Shown one piece after another: positions 25,636-33,209 of a DNA stretch of 41,237 bases. Source of the DNA: Dichotomicrobium sp964466965 (GTDB taxonomy: Bacteria; Pseudomonadota; Alphaproteobacteria; Rhizobiales; Rhodomicrobiaceae); assembly GCA_964466965.1 (NCBI GenBank), contig CAYXPZ010000015.1, forward strand, positions 1 through 41,237, read 5' to 3'. The translations under genes were made by a program, and so were the position numbers. Within the stretch, counting starts at the first letter, position 1. Every line of letters starts with the position of its first letter. The notes under the pieces were generated by a model. That model was not told where the DNA came from and searched no databases. It was given only the letters and a program-made list of their open reading frames with translations.

Positions 25636-26433
25636 GTGGCCCAGCGGGACGACATTGACGATATCGATGCCAGTAAAGCCCCGCTGATCGAGCACCTCGT
25701 TGAGCTGCGCCAGCGGCTGATGTGGTCGGTGGTGGCGATCCTGGTCGGCTTCGTCCTTTGCTTCACCTTCGCGACAGACATCTACAATCTGCTGCTGGTG
25801 CCGTATCAGTGGGCGGTCGGCCGCGATGTGCCGATCGACATGATCTATACGGCCCCGCAAGAGTTCTTCTTTACCCAGCTCAAGGTCGCGCTGTTCGGCG
25901 CGGTTTTCCTGACGTTCCCGATTATCGCCGCACAGCTCTACATGTTTGTCGCGCCTGGGCTTTATAAGAACGAGCGCCGCGCCTTTCTGCCATTCCTGAT
26001 TGCCACGCCAGTGCTGTTCCTGGTCGGCGGCGCGCTGGTCTATTTCATCGTCATGCCGCTGGCGATGCAGTTCTTCCTGTCGATGCAGCAGACCGGGGAC
26101 TCGCAGGTCTCGATCCAGCTCACAGCGCGGGTGAGCGAGTATCTGTCGCTGATCATGACGCTGATACTCGCCTTCGGCTTCTGCTTTCAGTTGCCGGTTC
26201 TGCTCACGTTGCTGGGGCGTGCGGGAATTGTCAGCGCCGATGGCCTGCGGCGGAAACGGAAATACGCCATCGTGGGCGTGTTCGCGGCGGCGGCATTTCT
26301 GACACCGCCCGACCCGATCAGCCAGATCGGCCTCGCGCTGCCGACGATCCTGCTTTACGAACTGTCGATCATCTCGGTGGCTTACGCGGAGCGCAAGCGC
26401 GCCGATGCTGCGCCCGATGCGGACATTGACTAA
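25636..26433 (+). CDS. tatC: Sec-independent translocase protein TatC
   Basis: Polytopic core of the Tat receptor. The 265-aa product starts at GTG 25636 after CGGAG and has the signature APLIEHLVELRQRLMWS, TAPQEFFFTQLKVALFGAVF, then PGLYKNERRAFLPF and ALVYFIVMPLAMQFFL, and FQLPVLLTLLGRAGI. Six hydrophobic segments are visible. It ends the tat operon; serS follows after 154 bp. Confidence 0.96.
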   Translation: MAQRDDIDDIDASKAPLIEHLVELRQRLMWSVVAILVGFVLCFTFATDIYNLLLVPYQWAVGRDVPIDMIYTAPQEFFFTQLKVALFGAVFLTFPIIAAQLYMFVAPGLYKNERRAFLPFLIATPVLFLVGGALVYFIVMPLAMQFFLSMQQTGDSQVSIQLTARVSEYLSLIMTLILAFGFCFQLPVLLTLLGRAGIVSADGLRRKRKYAIVGVFAAAAFLTPPDPISQIGLALPTILLYELSIISVAYAERKRADAAPDADID

Positions 26434-26506
26434 GTCAAGCCGGGCGCGATCCGAACCGAAATCCTGAACCCCGCTGGACGCGCGGCCTCACGCGCCTTAT
26501 AGCTGT

Positions 26507-26519
26507 GGCGAAATTCGCC
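26507..26519. repeat. 13-bp palindrome GGCGAAATTCGCC upstream of serS
   Basis: Perfect 6-bp arms (GGCGAA/TTCGCC) around one base, about 70 bp before the serS start, in the 154-bp tatC-serS spacer. Could be a regulatory site or part of a 5'-UTR hairpin; function unknown. Confidence 0.3.
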
Positions 26520-26587
26520 GGCCCCACGCCCGCAATGCGCGACGACGGGCCGCTATCGGTCCCACACAAAATCTAGGGGGCATCCAC

Positions 26588-27865
26588 GTGTTCGATCCGA
26601 AATGGATTCGCGAAAACCCGGAAAGCTTCGATGCTGGGCTCGCCAAGCGCGGGCTAGAACCGCACGCCGCGCAAGTTATCGCGCTCGACGACGCGCGCCG
26701 CGGCATCGTCACGGGCCTCCAGGAAGCGCAGACCCGACGCAACGCCGCGTCTAAGGAAATCGGGAAGGCCAAGGGCAGCGGCGACGAGGCGCGCGCGCAG
26801 GAGCTGATGGACGAGGTCGCCAACCTGAAAACCGCGCTACACGAGGGCGAGGAGGAGCTACGCCTGGCCGAGGCAAAGCTGAACGAGATGCTAGCGGCGA
26901 TCCCTAATCTGCCGCTGGACGACGTGCCTGTTGGCGAGGATGAAAACGATAACGTGCTCGTGCGCGACTGGGGCGAGAAACCTGCGTTCGACTTCACGCC
27001 CAAGGAGCATTTCGACATCGGCGAAGCCCTCGACCAGATGGATTTTGAGACCGCAGCGAAGCTGTCCGGCTCGCGCTTCGCGGTGCTGCGGCGGGCTCTG
27101 GCGCGGATGGAGCGCGCGCTGGCGGCCTTCATGCTCGACCTGCACACCGAGGAATTTGGCTACACCGAAATCCTGCCGCCCTTCCTCGTGCGGGACGATG
27201 CGATGTTCGGGACCGGGCAGTTGCCGAAATTCGCCGAGGACCTGTTCCACACAGAAGACGGCTACTGGCTGATCCCCACCGCGGAGGTCTCGCTAACGAA
27301 CCTGGTGCGCGAGGAAATCCTCGCCGCTGACGACCTGCCGATGCGCTTCACCGCCTGGACGCCGTGCTTCCGCGCGGAGGCCGGCGCGGCGGGCAAGGAC
27401 ACGCGCGGCCTGATCCGTCAGCACCAGTTCTCCAAGGTGGAACTGGTCTCGATCACGATGCCCGACCAGTCCATGGACGAACTGGAGCGCATGACCGCCT
27501 GCGCGGAGGAAATCCTCAAGCGCCTCGACTTGCCATATCGAATCATGACGCTGTGCACTGGCGATATGGGGTTTGCAGCGCGGAAGACATATGACATCGA
27601 GGTCTGGCTGCCCGGCCAGGAGCGCTACCGGGAAATCTCCTCTTGCTCGGTCTGCGGCGAGTTTCAGGCCCGGCGGATGAACGCGCGTTTCCGCGCCGGA
27701 GAAAAGGAGTTGCATTTCGTCCACACGCTGAACGGCTCGGGGCTAGCGGTTGGCCGCACGATGGTCGCGATTCTTGAAAATTATCAAGAGGCCGATGGTT
27801 CGGTGCGTGTCCCCGAAGCGCTGCAACCTTATATGAATGGGCTGAGACGGATCGAAACGGCGTGA
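26588..27865 (+). CDS. serS: seryl-tRNA synthetase
   Basis: Class II synthetase charging tRNA-Ser (and the selenocysteine tRNA where present). The 425-aa product begins MFDPKWIRENPESFDAGLAKR (GTG start, AGGGGG nine bases upstream), with the long N-terminal coiled-coil arm (about 30-100), motif 1 region ALARMERALAAFMLD, motif 2 CFRAEAGAAGKDTRGL and HQFSKVEL, and motif 3 LNGSGLAVGRTMVAILENYQ. Length is normal. surE follows after 24 bp. Confidence 0.97.
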   Translation: MFDPKWIRENPESFDAGLAKRGLEPHAAQVIALDDARRGIVTGLQEAQTRRNAASKEIGKAKGSGDEARAQELMDEVANLKTALHEGEEELRLAEAKLNEMLAAIPNLPLDDVPVGEDENDNVLVRDWGEKPAFDFTPKEHFDIGEALDQMDFETAAKLSGSRFAVLRRALARMERALAAFMLDLHTEEFGYTEILPPFLVRDDAMFGTGQLPKFAEDLFHTEDGYWLIPTAEVSLTNLVREEILAADDLPMRFTAWTPCFRAEAGAAGKDTRGLIRQHQFSKVELVSITMPDQSMDELERMTACAEEILKRLDLPYRIMTLCTGDMGFAARKTYDIEVWLPGQERYREISSCSVCGEFQARRMNARFRAGEKELHFVHTLNGSGLAVGRTMVAILENYQEADGSVRVPEALQPYMNGLRRIETA

Positions 27866-27889
27866 CGCCGCGATTGCCCCGGAGACCTG

Positions 27890-28666
27890 ATGCGGATTTT
27901 GGTGACGAATGACGACGGCGTGGAAGCGCCGGGCCTCGATGTGCTGCAGGCGATCGCGGGCGAGCTGAGCGGTGATGTCTGGATTGTCGCGCCGGAAACC
28001 GACCAGAGCGGCGCGTCCCACTCGCTGACGCTGCACGAGCCGATGCGCTTGCGCAAGCTGAAGGACCGCATCTACGCCGTGAAAGGCACGCCCACCGATA
28101 GCGTCATCATGGGGGTGCGCTTCCTATTGACCGACCATCGGCCCGATCTGGTTCTCTCCGGCGTCAATTCGGGACAGAACATGGCCGACGACGTCACCTA
28201 CAGCGGCACCATTGCCGGCGCAATCGAGGGCGCATTGCTCGGCATCCCCGCGGTCGCGCTCAGCCTGTCAATGAAGCATAGCGCGCCCGGAACAGCGCGC
28301 TGGGCAACGCCGATGCAGCACGGCCCGCGTCTGATCCGCAAACTTCTGGAGATTGGCTGGCCGAAAGGCGTCTTGATGAACGTTAACTTCCCGGACCGCG
28401 ACCCGGAGGACGTGGGTGATATCGTCGTCACCGAGCAGGGCAAGCGCGACGCTGACTTCCTCCAGATTGAGGACCGTATGGATACGCGGGGAAACCCATA
28501 TTACTGGCTCGGCTTCAAGGAGCGTCTGTCGCCGCCGGGCAGCGGCACCGATCTGCGCGCGCTGCAACTCGGGCATATCTCCGTGACACCGCTCAACGTC
28601 AATATGACCGACCAACCGACGATGGAACGCCTGCGCGAGGGTTTTCGCAGCGGTGACGAGATTTGA
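27890..28666 (+). CDS. surE: 5'/3'-nucleotidase SurE
   Basis: Metal-dependent phosphatase acting on nucleoside monophosphates and short polyphosphate. The 258-aa product has MRILVTNDDGVEAPGLDVL (Asp pair metal ligands), VAPETDQSGASHSLTL, GTPTDSVIMG, and SGVNSGQNMADDVTYSGTI with GAIEGALLGIPAVALS. CGGAG five bases before ATG 27890 sets the start. The surE-pcm pair is widely conserved. Confidence 0.96.
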   Translation: MRILVTNDDGVEAPGLDVLQAIAGELSGDVWIVAPETDQSGASHSLTLHEPMRLRKLKDRIYAVKGTPTDSVIMGVRFLLTDHRPDLVLSGVNSGQNMADDVTYSGTIAGAIEGALLGIPAVALSLSMKHSAPGTARWATPMQHGPRLIRKLLEIGWPKGVLMNVNFPDRDPEDVGDIVVTEQGKRDADFLQIEDRMDTRGNPYYWLGFKERLSPPGSGTDLRALQLGHISVTPLNVNMTDQPTMERLREGFRSGDEI

Positions 28667-28697
28667 ATGAGCTTGCCGCACCAGGAGATCCGGTTTC

Positions 28698-29336
28698 ATG
28701 ACCGATGCCCTCACCCGAATGGAGCTGGTGCTGCATCTGCGCAGGCGCGGGATTACCGATGTCCGCGTGCTGAACGCCTTCGAGCGCGTCCCCCGCGAAA
28801 TGTTCGTGCCCGCCGACTTCGTCGATGACGCCTACGGCGACACCGCACTGCCAATCGCCTGCGGCCAGACTATTTCCCAGCCATTTGTTGTCGCCTACAT
28901 GACCGAGAAGCTTGGCCCTGACCCGGAACGCGCCGTGCTAGAGATCGGGACAGGTTCGGGTTATCAGACGGCCATTCTGGCGCATGTCTTCCGTGAGGTA
29001 TTTACCGTCGAGTATCACGAGCCGCTGCTGCGCGCTACAGAGGCCCGCTTCAAGGCGCTCGGGCTCAGCAACATTACGGCGACGCTCGGCAACGGCTGGG
29101 AGGGCTGGCCCGATGGCGGCGTGTGCGATCGGATCATTGTGACGGCGGCGGCGGCGGAGGTGCCGCAGGCCCTGTTCGCCCAGCTCGCTGAAGACGGACG
29201 CATGATTATCCCGCTGGAGACCGAGGACGGGCAGTTCCTCACCGAGGTCGTCAATCGCGGCGGCGCGCCTCAGCATCGCCGTCTCCTGCCAGTGAAATTC
29301 GTGCCGCTGGTGCGCGGCGAGTCCGGAGCCACATAG
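28698..29336 (+). CDS. pcm: protein-L-isoaspartate O-methyltransferase
   Basis: S-adenosylmethionine-dependent enzyme that initiates repair of isoaspartyl residues. The 212-aa product has FERVPREMFVP, GDTALPIACGQTISQPFVVAYM, the SAM-binding loop VLEIGTGSGYQTAIL, and CDRIIVTAAAAEVPQAL. CAGGAG ten bases upstream of ATG 28698. It lies between surE and the NlpD-like gene, the same order as surE-pcm-nlpD in enterobacteria. Confidence 0.95.
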   Translation: MTDALTRMELVLHLRRRGITDVRVLNAFERVPREMFVPADFVDDAYGDTALPIACGQTISQPFVVAYMTEKLGPDPERAVLEIGTGSGYQTAILAHVFREVFTVEYHEPLLRATEARFKALGLSNITATLGNGWEGWPDGGVCDRIIVTAAAAEVPQALFAQLAEDGRMIIPLETEDGQFLTEVVNRGGAPQHRRLLPVKFVPLVRGESGAT

Positions 29337-29368
29337 CTGGCGTATCTGTCGCAGGTTGAGCCGCCGAT

Positions 29369-29385
29369 TTAAGGCCAATTTAACC
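29369..29385 (+). promoter_or_regulatory. full CtrA-type binding site TTAA-N7-TTAACC
   Basis: TTAA at 29369-29372, seven bases, then TTAACC at 29380-29385, an exact match to the consensus of the alphaproteobacterial cell-cycle regulator CtrA. It lies in the pcm to NlpD-like spacer, 41 bp before the ATG at 29427, i.e. within promoter distance. It is the only full site I found in the window. Confidence 0.65.
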
Positions 29386-29426
29386 AATCAACGCTCTACT
29401 GCCGCCTACCAAGGGAGTTGGCGGCA

Positions 29427-30920
29427 ATGAGTAACATTCCGTTTGTTTCGGTCTTGCGGGCCCACCGCGACGACGCCGGACCAGCAATTGCACAGCAGGA
29501 AAGCGCCTGCGCGCGCGGGCGCGTCAATACGGTCACACGCGTAAGCCTGGCTGCTCTGCTCGCCCTCGCCGCAGCTGGGTGCAGTCAGGAAGTCCAGAGG
29601 TACGACCACAGTGGCCGCGACTCCGGCACGGCGGCCCTTCACTTCAACGAAACCCGCTTAGCACAGGACGGCTTCGCCTCCTGGCGCCGCGCCGATGGCG
29701 CAGACTTGCGCACGAGCCAGAGCCATCAGCGGCGCGACCACGTGACCCGCAGCCTGCCACGCGGTGACACCGCGCCGGGCTACTCCGCCCGGCATCGTGA
29801 CCCGACACCGCCGCGCCGCCGCAGCCACACGGTGCGCCGCGGCGAAACCCTGTTTCGGATCGCGCAGCGCTATGATGTAAGCGTTGAAGAGCTAGCGCGC
29901 TTTAACCGGCTGCAGGACCCGAGCTTTATTCGCGTAGGCGACGAGATTTTTATTCCAGACCAGCGCTACCAGCGTCCGGTGCGCCGCGCGGACAGCCAGC
30001 CCACGGTCGGCCCGAAAGCGCCAACGTCCCGGCCACAGCCCCGCCCATCGCCTGAAGGCCGCTATACCGAAGCGCGCGCACCACGCTATGCTGGAGACCA
30101 GCTCTATGCGGACCCTCTGCTGCGCGAGCGCTACAGCCCCTATGAACGCCAGGGCTTCGATCGAGCGCCGCGCCGCACCGCCGAACCCGACCGGCCCGAA
30201 CCCCAACACGCAGAGCGCCGCCAGAGCCCCGCCGCGCCGCCCCGCCAGCGGGTTGCCAGCGCGCCGCCACGCACGTTCGCGCCAGTCATGCCACCGCCTG
30301 CCCCTGCCAGGCGGCCCGTCGACCCCCAGCGATCACAGCTGGCGAATGCTGAAACAGGGCAACCGCCACGCGCTGAGCGTCCCGAGGCAACGGCGCAACC
30401 CAACCCATCGCGTATAGCCTCGGCCCCCCGGCAGCAGGACTTACGCGTCGAGCAGAGCGAACCCGCGAAACCGTCGGAGCCGCGTCTGACGGAAGCCGAA
30501 TGCCGTGCGCTAATGAAGAACCCGCCTGCGCGCAGCGGCGCAAACTTCCGCCGTCCTGCGACCGGCCTGACCATTTCCCACTTCGGCGCGAAGGCAGATG
30601 GTCAGCGCAATGACGGCATCAACATCTCGGTGCCGCGCGGCACCCCGGTGAAGGCAGCCGAAAACGGTATCGTCGTGTATGCCGGCGAGGAGTTGACCGG
30701 TTTGGGCAAGCTTGTGCTGGTGCGTCACGCTGATGGATGGGTCTCCGCCTATGCGCATAACGATCAATTGTTGGTAAAGCGTTGTGACACGGTGGAACGC
30801 GGTGACATGATCGCTCGGGCGGGCGTCAGCGGCTCCGTAACCAAACCGCAAATTCACTTTGAGTTGCGCAAGAATGCCCGGCCAGTGGACCCGACGAAAT
30901 ATCTCGCCGGGACGTCGTAA
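29427..30920 (+). CDS. nlpD: NlpD-like lipoprotein: LysM plus degenerate LytM (M23) domain
   Basis: Probable envelope-anchored activator of septal amidases rather than an active peptidase. The 497-aa product (ATG 29427, AAGGGAG nine bases upstream; TTG at 29418 also open) has a long N-region, a hydrophobic segment and a lipobox ending AAAGC at Cys52. A LysM domain lies near 133-177 (HTVRRGETLFRIAQRYDV). A Pro/Arg-rich linker of about 190 residues follows. The LytM domain (about 372-490) lacks zinc ligands: the usual HxxxD is RNDGINIS and the final HxH is QIHFEL, as in E. coli NlpD. The surE-pcm-nlpD context agrees. In the alpha group DipM is the comparable protein. Exact amidase partner is not in the window. 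Confidence 0.85.
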   Translation: MSNIPFVSVLRAHRDDAGPAIAQQESACARGRVNTVTRVSLAALLALAAAGCSQEVQRYDHSGRDSGTAALHFNETRLAQDGFASWRRADGADLRTSQSHQRRDHVTRSLPRGDTAPGYSARHRDPTPPRRRSHTVRRGETLFRIAQRYDVSVEELARFNRLQDPSFIRVGDEIFIPDQRYQRPVRRADSQPTVGPKAPTSRPQPRPSPEGRYTEARAPRYAGDQLYADPLLRERYSPYERQGFDRAPRRTAEPDRPEPQHAERRQSPAAPPRQRVASAPPRTFAPVMPPPAPARRPVDPQRSQLANAETGQPPRAERPEATAQPNPSRIASAPRQQDLRVEQSEPAKPSEPRLTEAECRALMKNPPARSGANFRRPATGLTISHFGAKADGQRNDGINISVPRGTPVKAAENGIVVYAGEELTGLGKLVLVRHADGWVSAYAHNDQLLVKRCDTVERGDMIARAGVSGSVTKPQIHFELRKNARPVDPTKYLAGTS

Positions 30921-30923
30921 ACA

Positions 30924-31940
30924 TCAGCTTGAACGCGAAATCGAAAAGCCAACCGCCTCAAGCAGAGCGGATTTGATGTGGCCGTCAGCGAAAATGTCCA
31001 GCGCTCGCGTGGCCTGCTCACCATGCCTCAGCGCACGCTCCATCGTCCGGTCCAGCGCATTGTGCCGCGCGATAAGCGTCATCGCCGTTTCAAGATCGCC
31101 GTCGTGGATATCGCCCTCGGCGATCGTACGCCGCCAAAATGCTTGTTCCTCCGGCGTTCCATCGTCGTACGCCAGAATCACGGGAAGCGTCACCTTGCCC
31201 TCCGAGAAGTCGTCGCCAACGTTCTTGCCAAGGCTTGCGCGCTCGCCGGAATAATCCAGAACGTCATCCATCAGCTGGAATGCAAGGCCAAGGTTCTGCC
31301 CAAAAGCGTAAAGCGCTTGCGCTTCGGCCGCGGGCCGCTCAGCGATCACCGCGCCGACTTCTGCGGCGGCGGCGAACAGGGCCGCTGTTTTCGCATTTAT
31401 GACCGCGTGATAGGTGGGTTCGGTCGTTTCCAGGTTTTTGGCTGCAGCAAGCTGCATGACCTCGCCTTCGGCGATGACCGCGGCCGCGTTTGAAAGCACA
31501 TCGAGCGCGCCGAGGGAGCCGACTTCGACCATCATCTTGAAGGCCTGCCCGAGCAGATAATCCCCAACGAGCACGCTCGCCTCATTACCCCACAGGAGCC
31601 GCGCCGCCATTTTGCCGCGGCGCATTTCGCTCTCGTCCACGACATCGTCGTGCAGCAATGTCGCGGTATGCATGAACTCGACGCTGGCCGCGAGCTTCAC
31701 ATGTCCATCGCCGCGATAGTCGCAGAGCTTGGCCGCCGCGATCGTCAGCATCGGCCGCAGCCGCTTGCCGCCGGAATCGATCAGGTGCTGTGCGAGCTTC
31801 GGGATAAGCTCGACATCCGAGTGCGCCTTGTCCAGAATGATCTGGTTGACGCGCGCCATGTCCTGATCGACAAGATGATGGAGGGCGTCGATGTCACGGC
31901 TTGCCGTAACGGTCTTTTGGAGCGGAACGATCGGGCCCAC
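30924..31940 (-). CDS. long-chain (octaprenyl/decaprenyl) diphosphate synthase
   Basis: Trans-prenyltransferase that builds the ubiquinone side chain. The 338-aa product has GGKRLRPMLTI, the first Asp-rich motif LLHDDVVDESEMRRG, and the second LGLAFQLMDDVLDY, with GKVTLPVILA downstream. The small residues upstream of the first motif (FMHTATLLHDD) favour a long product. The start is GTG at 31940, preceded by a perfect AAAGGAGG nine bases away; the frame is open ten codons further. It is convergent with the NlpD-like gene, stops 3 bp apart. Chain length cannot be read from sequence alone; alphaproteobacteria usually make C50. Confidence 0.93.
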   Translation of the reverse strand: MGPIVPLQKTVTASRDIDALHHLVDQDMARVNQIILDKAHSDVELIPKLAQHLIDSGGKRLRPMLTIAAAKLCDYRGDGHVKLAASVEFMHTATLLHDDVVDESEMRRGKMAARLLWGNEASVLVGDYLLGQAFKMMVEVGSLGALDVLSNAAAVIAEGEVMQLAAAKNLETTEPTYHAVINAKTAALFAAAAEVGAVIAERPAAEAQALYAFGQNLGLAFQLMDDVLDYSGERASLGKNVGDDFSEGKVTLPVILAYDDGTPEEQAFWRRTIAEGDIHDGDLETAMTLIARHNALDRTMERALRHGEQATRALDIFADGHIKSALLEAVGFSISRSS

Positions 31941-31949
31941 GTCGGCGGT

Positions 31950-31957
31950 CCTCCTTT
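31950..31957 (-). promoter_or_regulatory. strong ribosome binding site AAAGGAGG of the prenyl synthase gene
   Basis: AAAGGAGG on the minus strand, nine bases before GTG 31940; it decides the start over the upstream in-frame TTG at 31970. Confidence 0.7.
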
Positions 31958-31978
31958 GTGCGCAGCGCAAGCGCCCTC

Positions 31979-32009
31979 ACTATAAATGTCCCGGCATTGC
32001 CGCGGTCAA
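31979..32009 (-). promoter_or_regulatory. candidate promoter of the prenyl synthase gene
   Basis: Minus strand TTGACC (32004-32009), 19 bp, then TATAGT (31979-31984), about 40 bp before the start codon. The spacing is two bases long for a sigma-70-type promoter, so this is tentative. Confidence 0.35.
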
Positions 32010-32068
32010 GGCACGCGTCTGGCTATATCGTCGCAAGCTCAAGATGCATTCAGGGCCGCACCGCACCT

Positions 32069-32074
32069 TATAAT
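32069..32074 (+). promoter_or_regulatory. isolated consensus -10 TATAAT before the DUF2007 gene
   Basis: TATAAT 22 bp before ATG 32097; no good -35 hexamer is seen at 16-18 bp upstream, so only a weak promoter candidate. Confidence 0.3.
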
Positions 32075-32096
32075 ACCCCATAGCTCTGAGCCGCCG

Positions 32097-32327
32097 ATGA
32101 AAATCTTGCTTCAAACCAACGATGCCGTTCTGATCTCGTTTGTCGAGTCTCTCCTGAGCGAAGCGCACATCGATCATGCCGTCCTGGACGGTCACATGAG
32201 TGTGATGGAAGGCTCGATTGGCATTCTGCCGCGGCGCGTCATCGTCGAGGATGCGGACTGGCATCGCGCAGTAGACCTGCTCACGGAGGCCGGCGTCGAT
32301 ATCAGCGTCCACCCTTATGAGCGATGA
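32097..32327 (+). CDS. DUF2007 family small protein
   Basis: 76-aa protein starting MKILLQTNDAVLISFVESLL with HIDHAVLDGHMSVMEGS and VEDADWHRAVDLLTEAG. This pattern is the DUF2007 (putative signal-transducing) family, short alpha/beta domains with a PII-like fold whose function is unknown. ATG 32097 is used; the frame is open upstream but those residues are not family-like. It overlaps the downstream methyltransferase by 11 bp, so the two are translated from one message. Divergent from the prenyl synthase gene. Confidence 0.8.
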   Translation: MKILLQTNDAVLISFVESLLSEAHIDHAVLDGHMSVMEGSIGILPRRVIVEDADWHRAVDLLTEAGVDISVHPYER

Positions 32328-33099
32328 CCGCGCCGACACGCTGAGCGACGATGCCTTTCTCGGCGGCGCTCTCCACCTGTTGCAGCCGCGCGATGGCGCA
32401 CGCGCAGGGACCGACGCGGTGTTGCTGGCCGCGAGCGTGCGCGCGGAGAATGGCGGCCAGGTCCGTGTCCTCGATGCGGGCTGTGGCGTGGGGGCGGTGT
32501 CGCTGTGCCTGGCATGGCGCTTGCCGCATGTACATGTCACCGGCGTGGAGATCGACGCGCAGCTTTGCGCCCTCGCGCGCCAGAACGCGGCCCGCAATGG
32601 CTTTGCAGCGCGAACAGCAGTGATCCAGGGGGATGTGAAGAGCCCCTTCGGCACACTTGAGAGCCAGGGTATTCAGCGCGAAAGCTATGACGGCGTTGTC
32701 GCAAACCCGCCCTATTTGGCCGTCGAAAGAAGCCGCGCTCCGGCCTCGTCAGACAAACGCCGCGCGCATGTCATGAGCGCGGACGGGCTGGATGCCTGGG
32801 TGCGATTTCTGGCAACCTGCGCCGCGCCGCGCGGCAAGCTCTGGATGATCCACCGCGCCGATGCCCTGGCGCAAATGCTGGCTGCGCTTAAAGGACGGTT
32901 CGGCGGCGTTCGCCTGTTGCCGCTGTTCCCGCAAGCGGGCGCGCCGGCGTCCCGCATCATCGTAACCGCAACGAAGGGAAGCCGCGCCGGACTGGAACTG
33001 CTGAGAGGCGTGACAATACATCAGCCACAGGGCGCTTACACTCCTGCCGTTGAGGCGGTGTTGCGCCAAGGCGCCGCCCTGCCCTTCGACGTCATTTAA
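32317..33099 (+). CDS. tRNA1(Val) (adenine37-N6)-methyltransferase-like protein
   Basis: SAM-dependent N6-adenine methyltransferase of the TrmN6 (YfiC) family. The 260-aa product has AGTDAVLLAASV, SAM motif I VLDAGCGVGAVSLCLA near 50-65, VTGVEIDAQLCALARQNA, and the catalytic VANPPYLAVE (NPPY at about 130-133). Family members modify A37 of tRNA1(Val) in E. coli, but related proteins act on other RNAs or on protein glutamine, so the substrate is open. Its start overlaps DUF2007 by 11 bp, typical in this bacterial group. Confidence 0.85.
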   Translation: MSDDRADTLSDDAFLGGALHLLQPRDGARAGTDAVLLAASVRAENGGQVRVLDAGCGVGAVSLCLAWRLPHVHVTGVEIDAQLCALARQNAARNGFAARTAVIQGDVKSPFGTLESQGIQRESYDGVVANPPYLAVERSRAPASSDKRRAHVMSADGLDAWVRFLATCAAPRGKLWMIHRADALAQMLAALKGRFGGVRLLPLFPQAGAPASRIIVTATKGSRAGLELLRGVTIHQPQGAYTPAVEAVLRQGAALPFDVI

Positions 33100-33209
33100 G
33101 GCAACACAAAGCCGCAGTGGACTTCATATCCGCGCGCATTATGTTAAGCGTGCTCTGGACAGTTCGCCCTCATCAAATCTCTGACAAACCGGCAAACAAG
33201 GTACAACGA

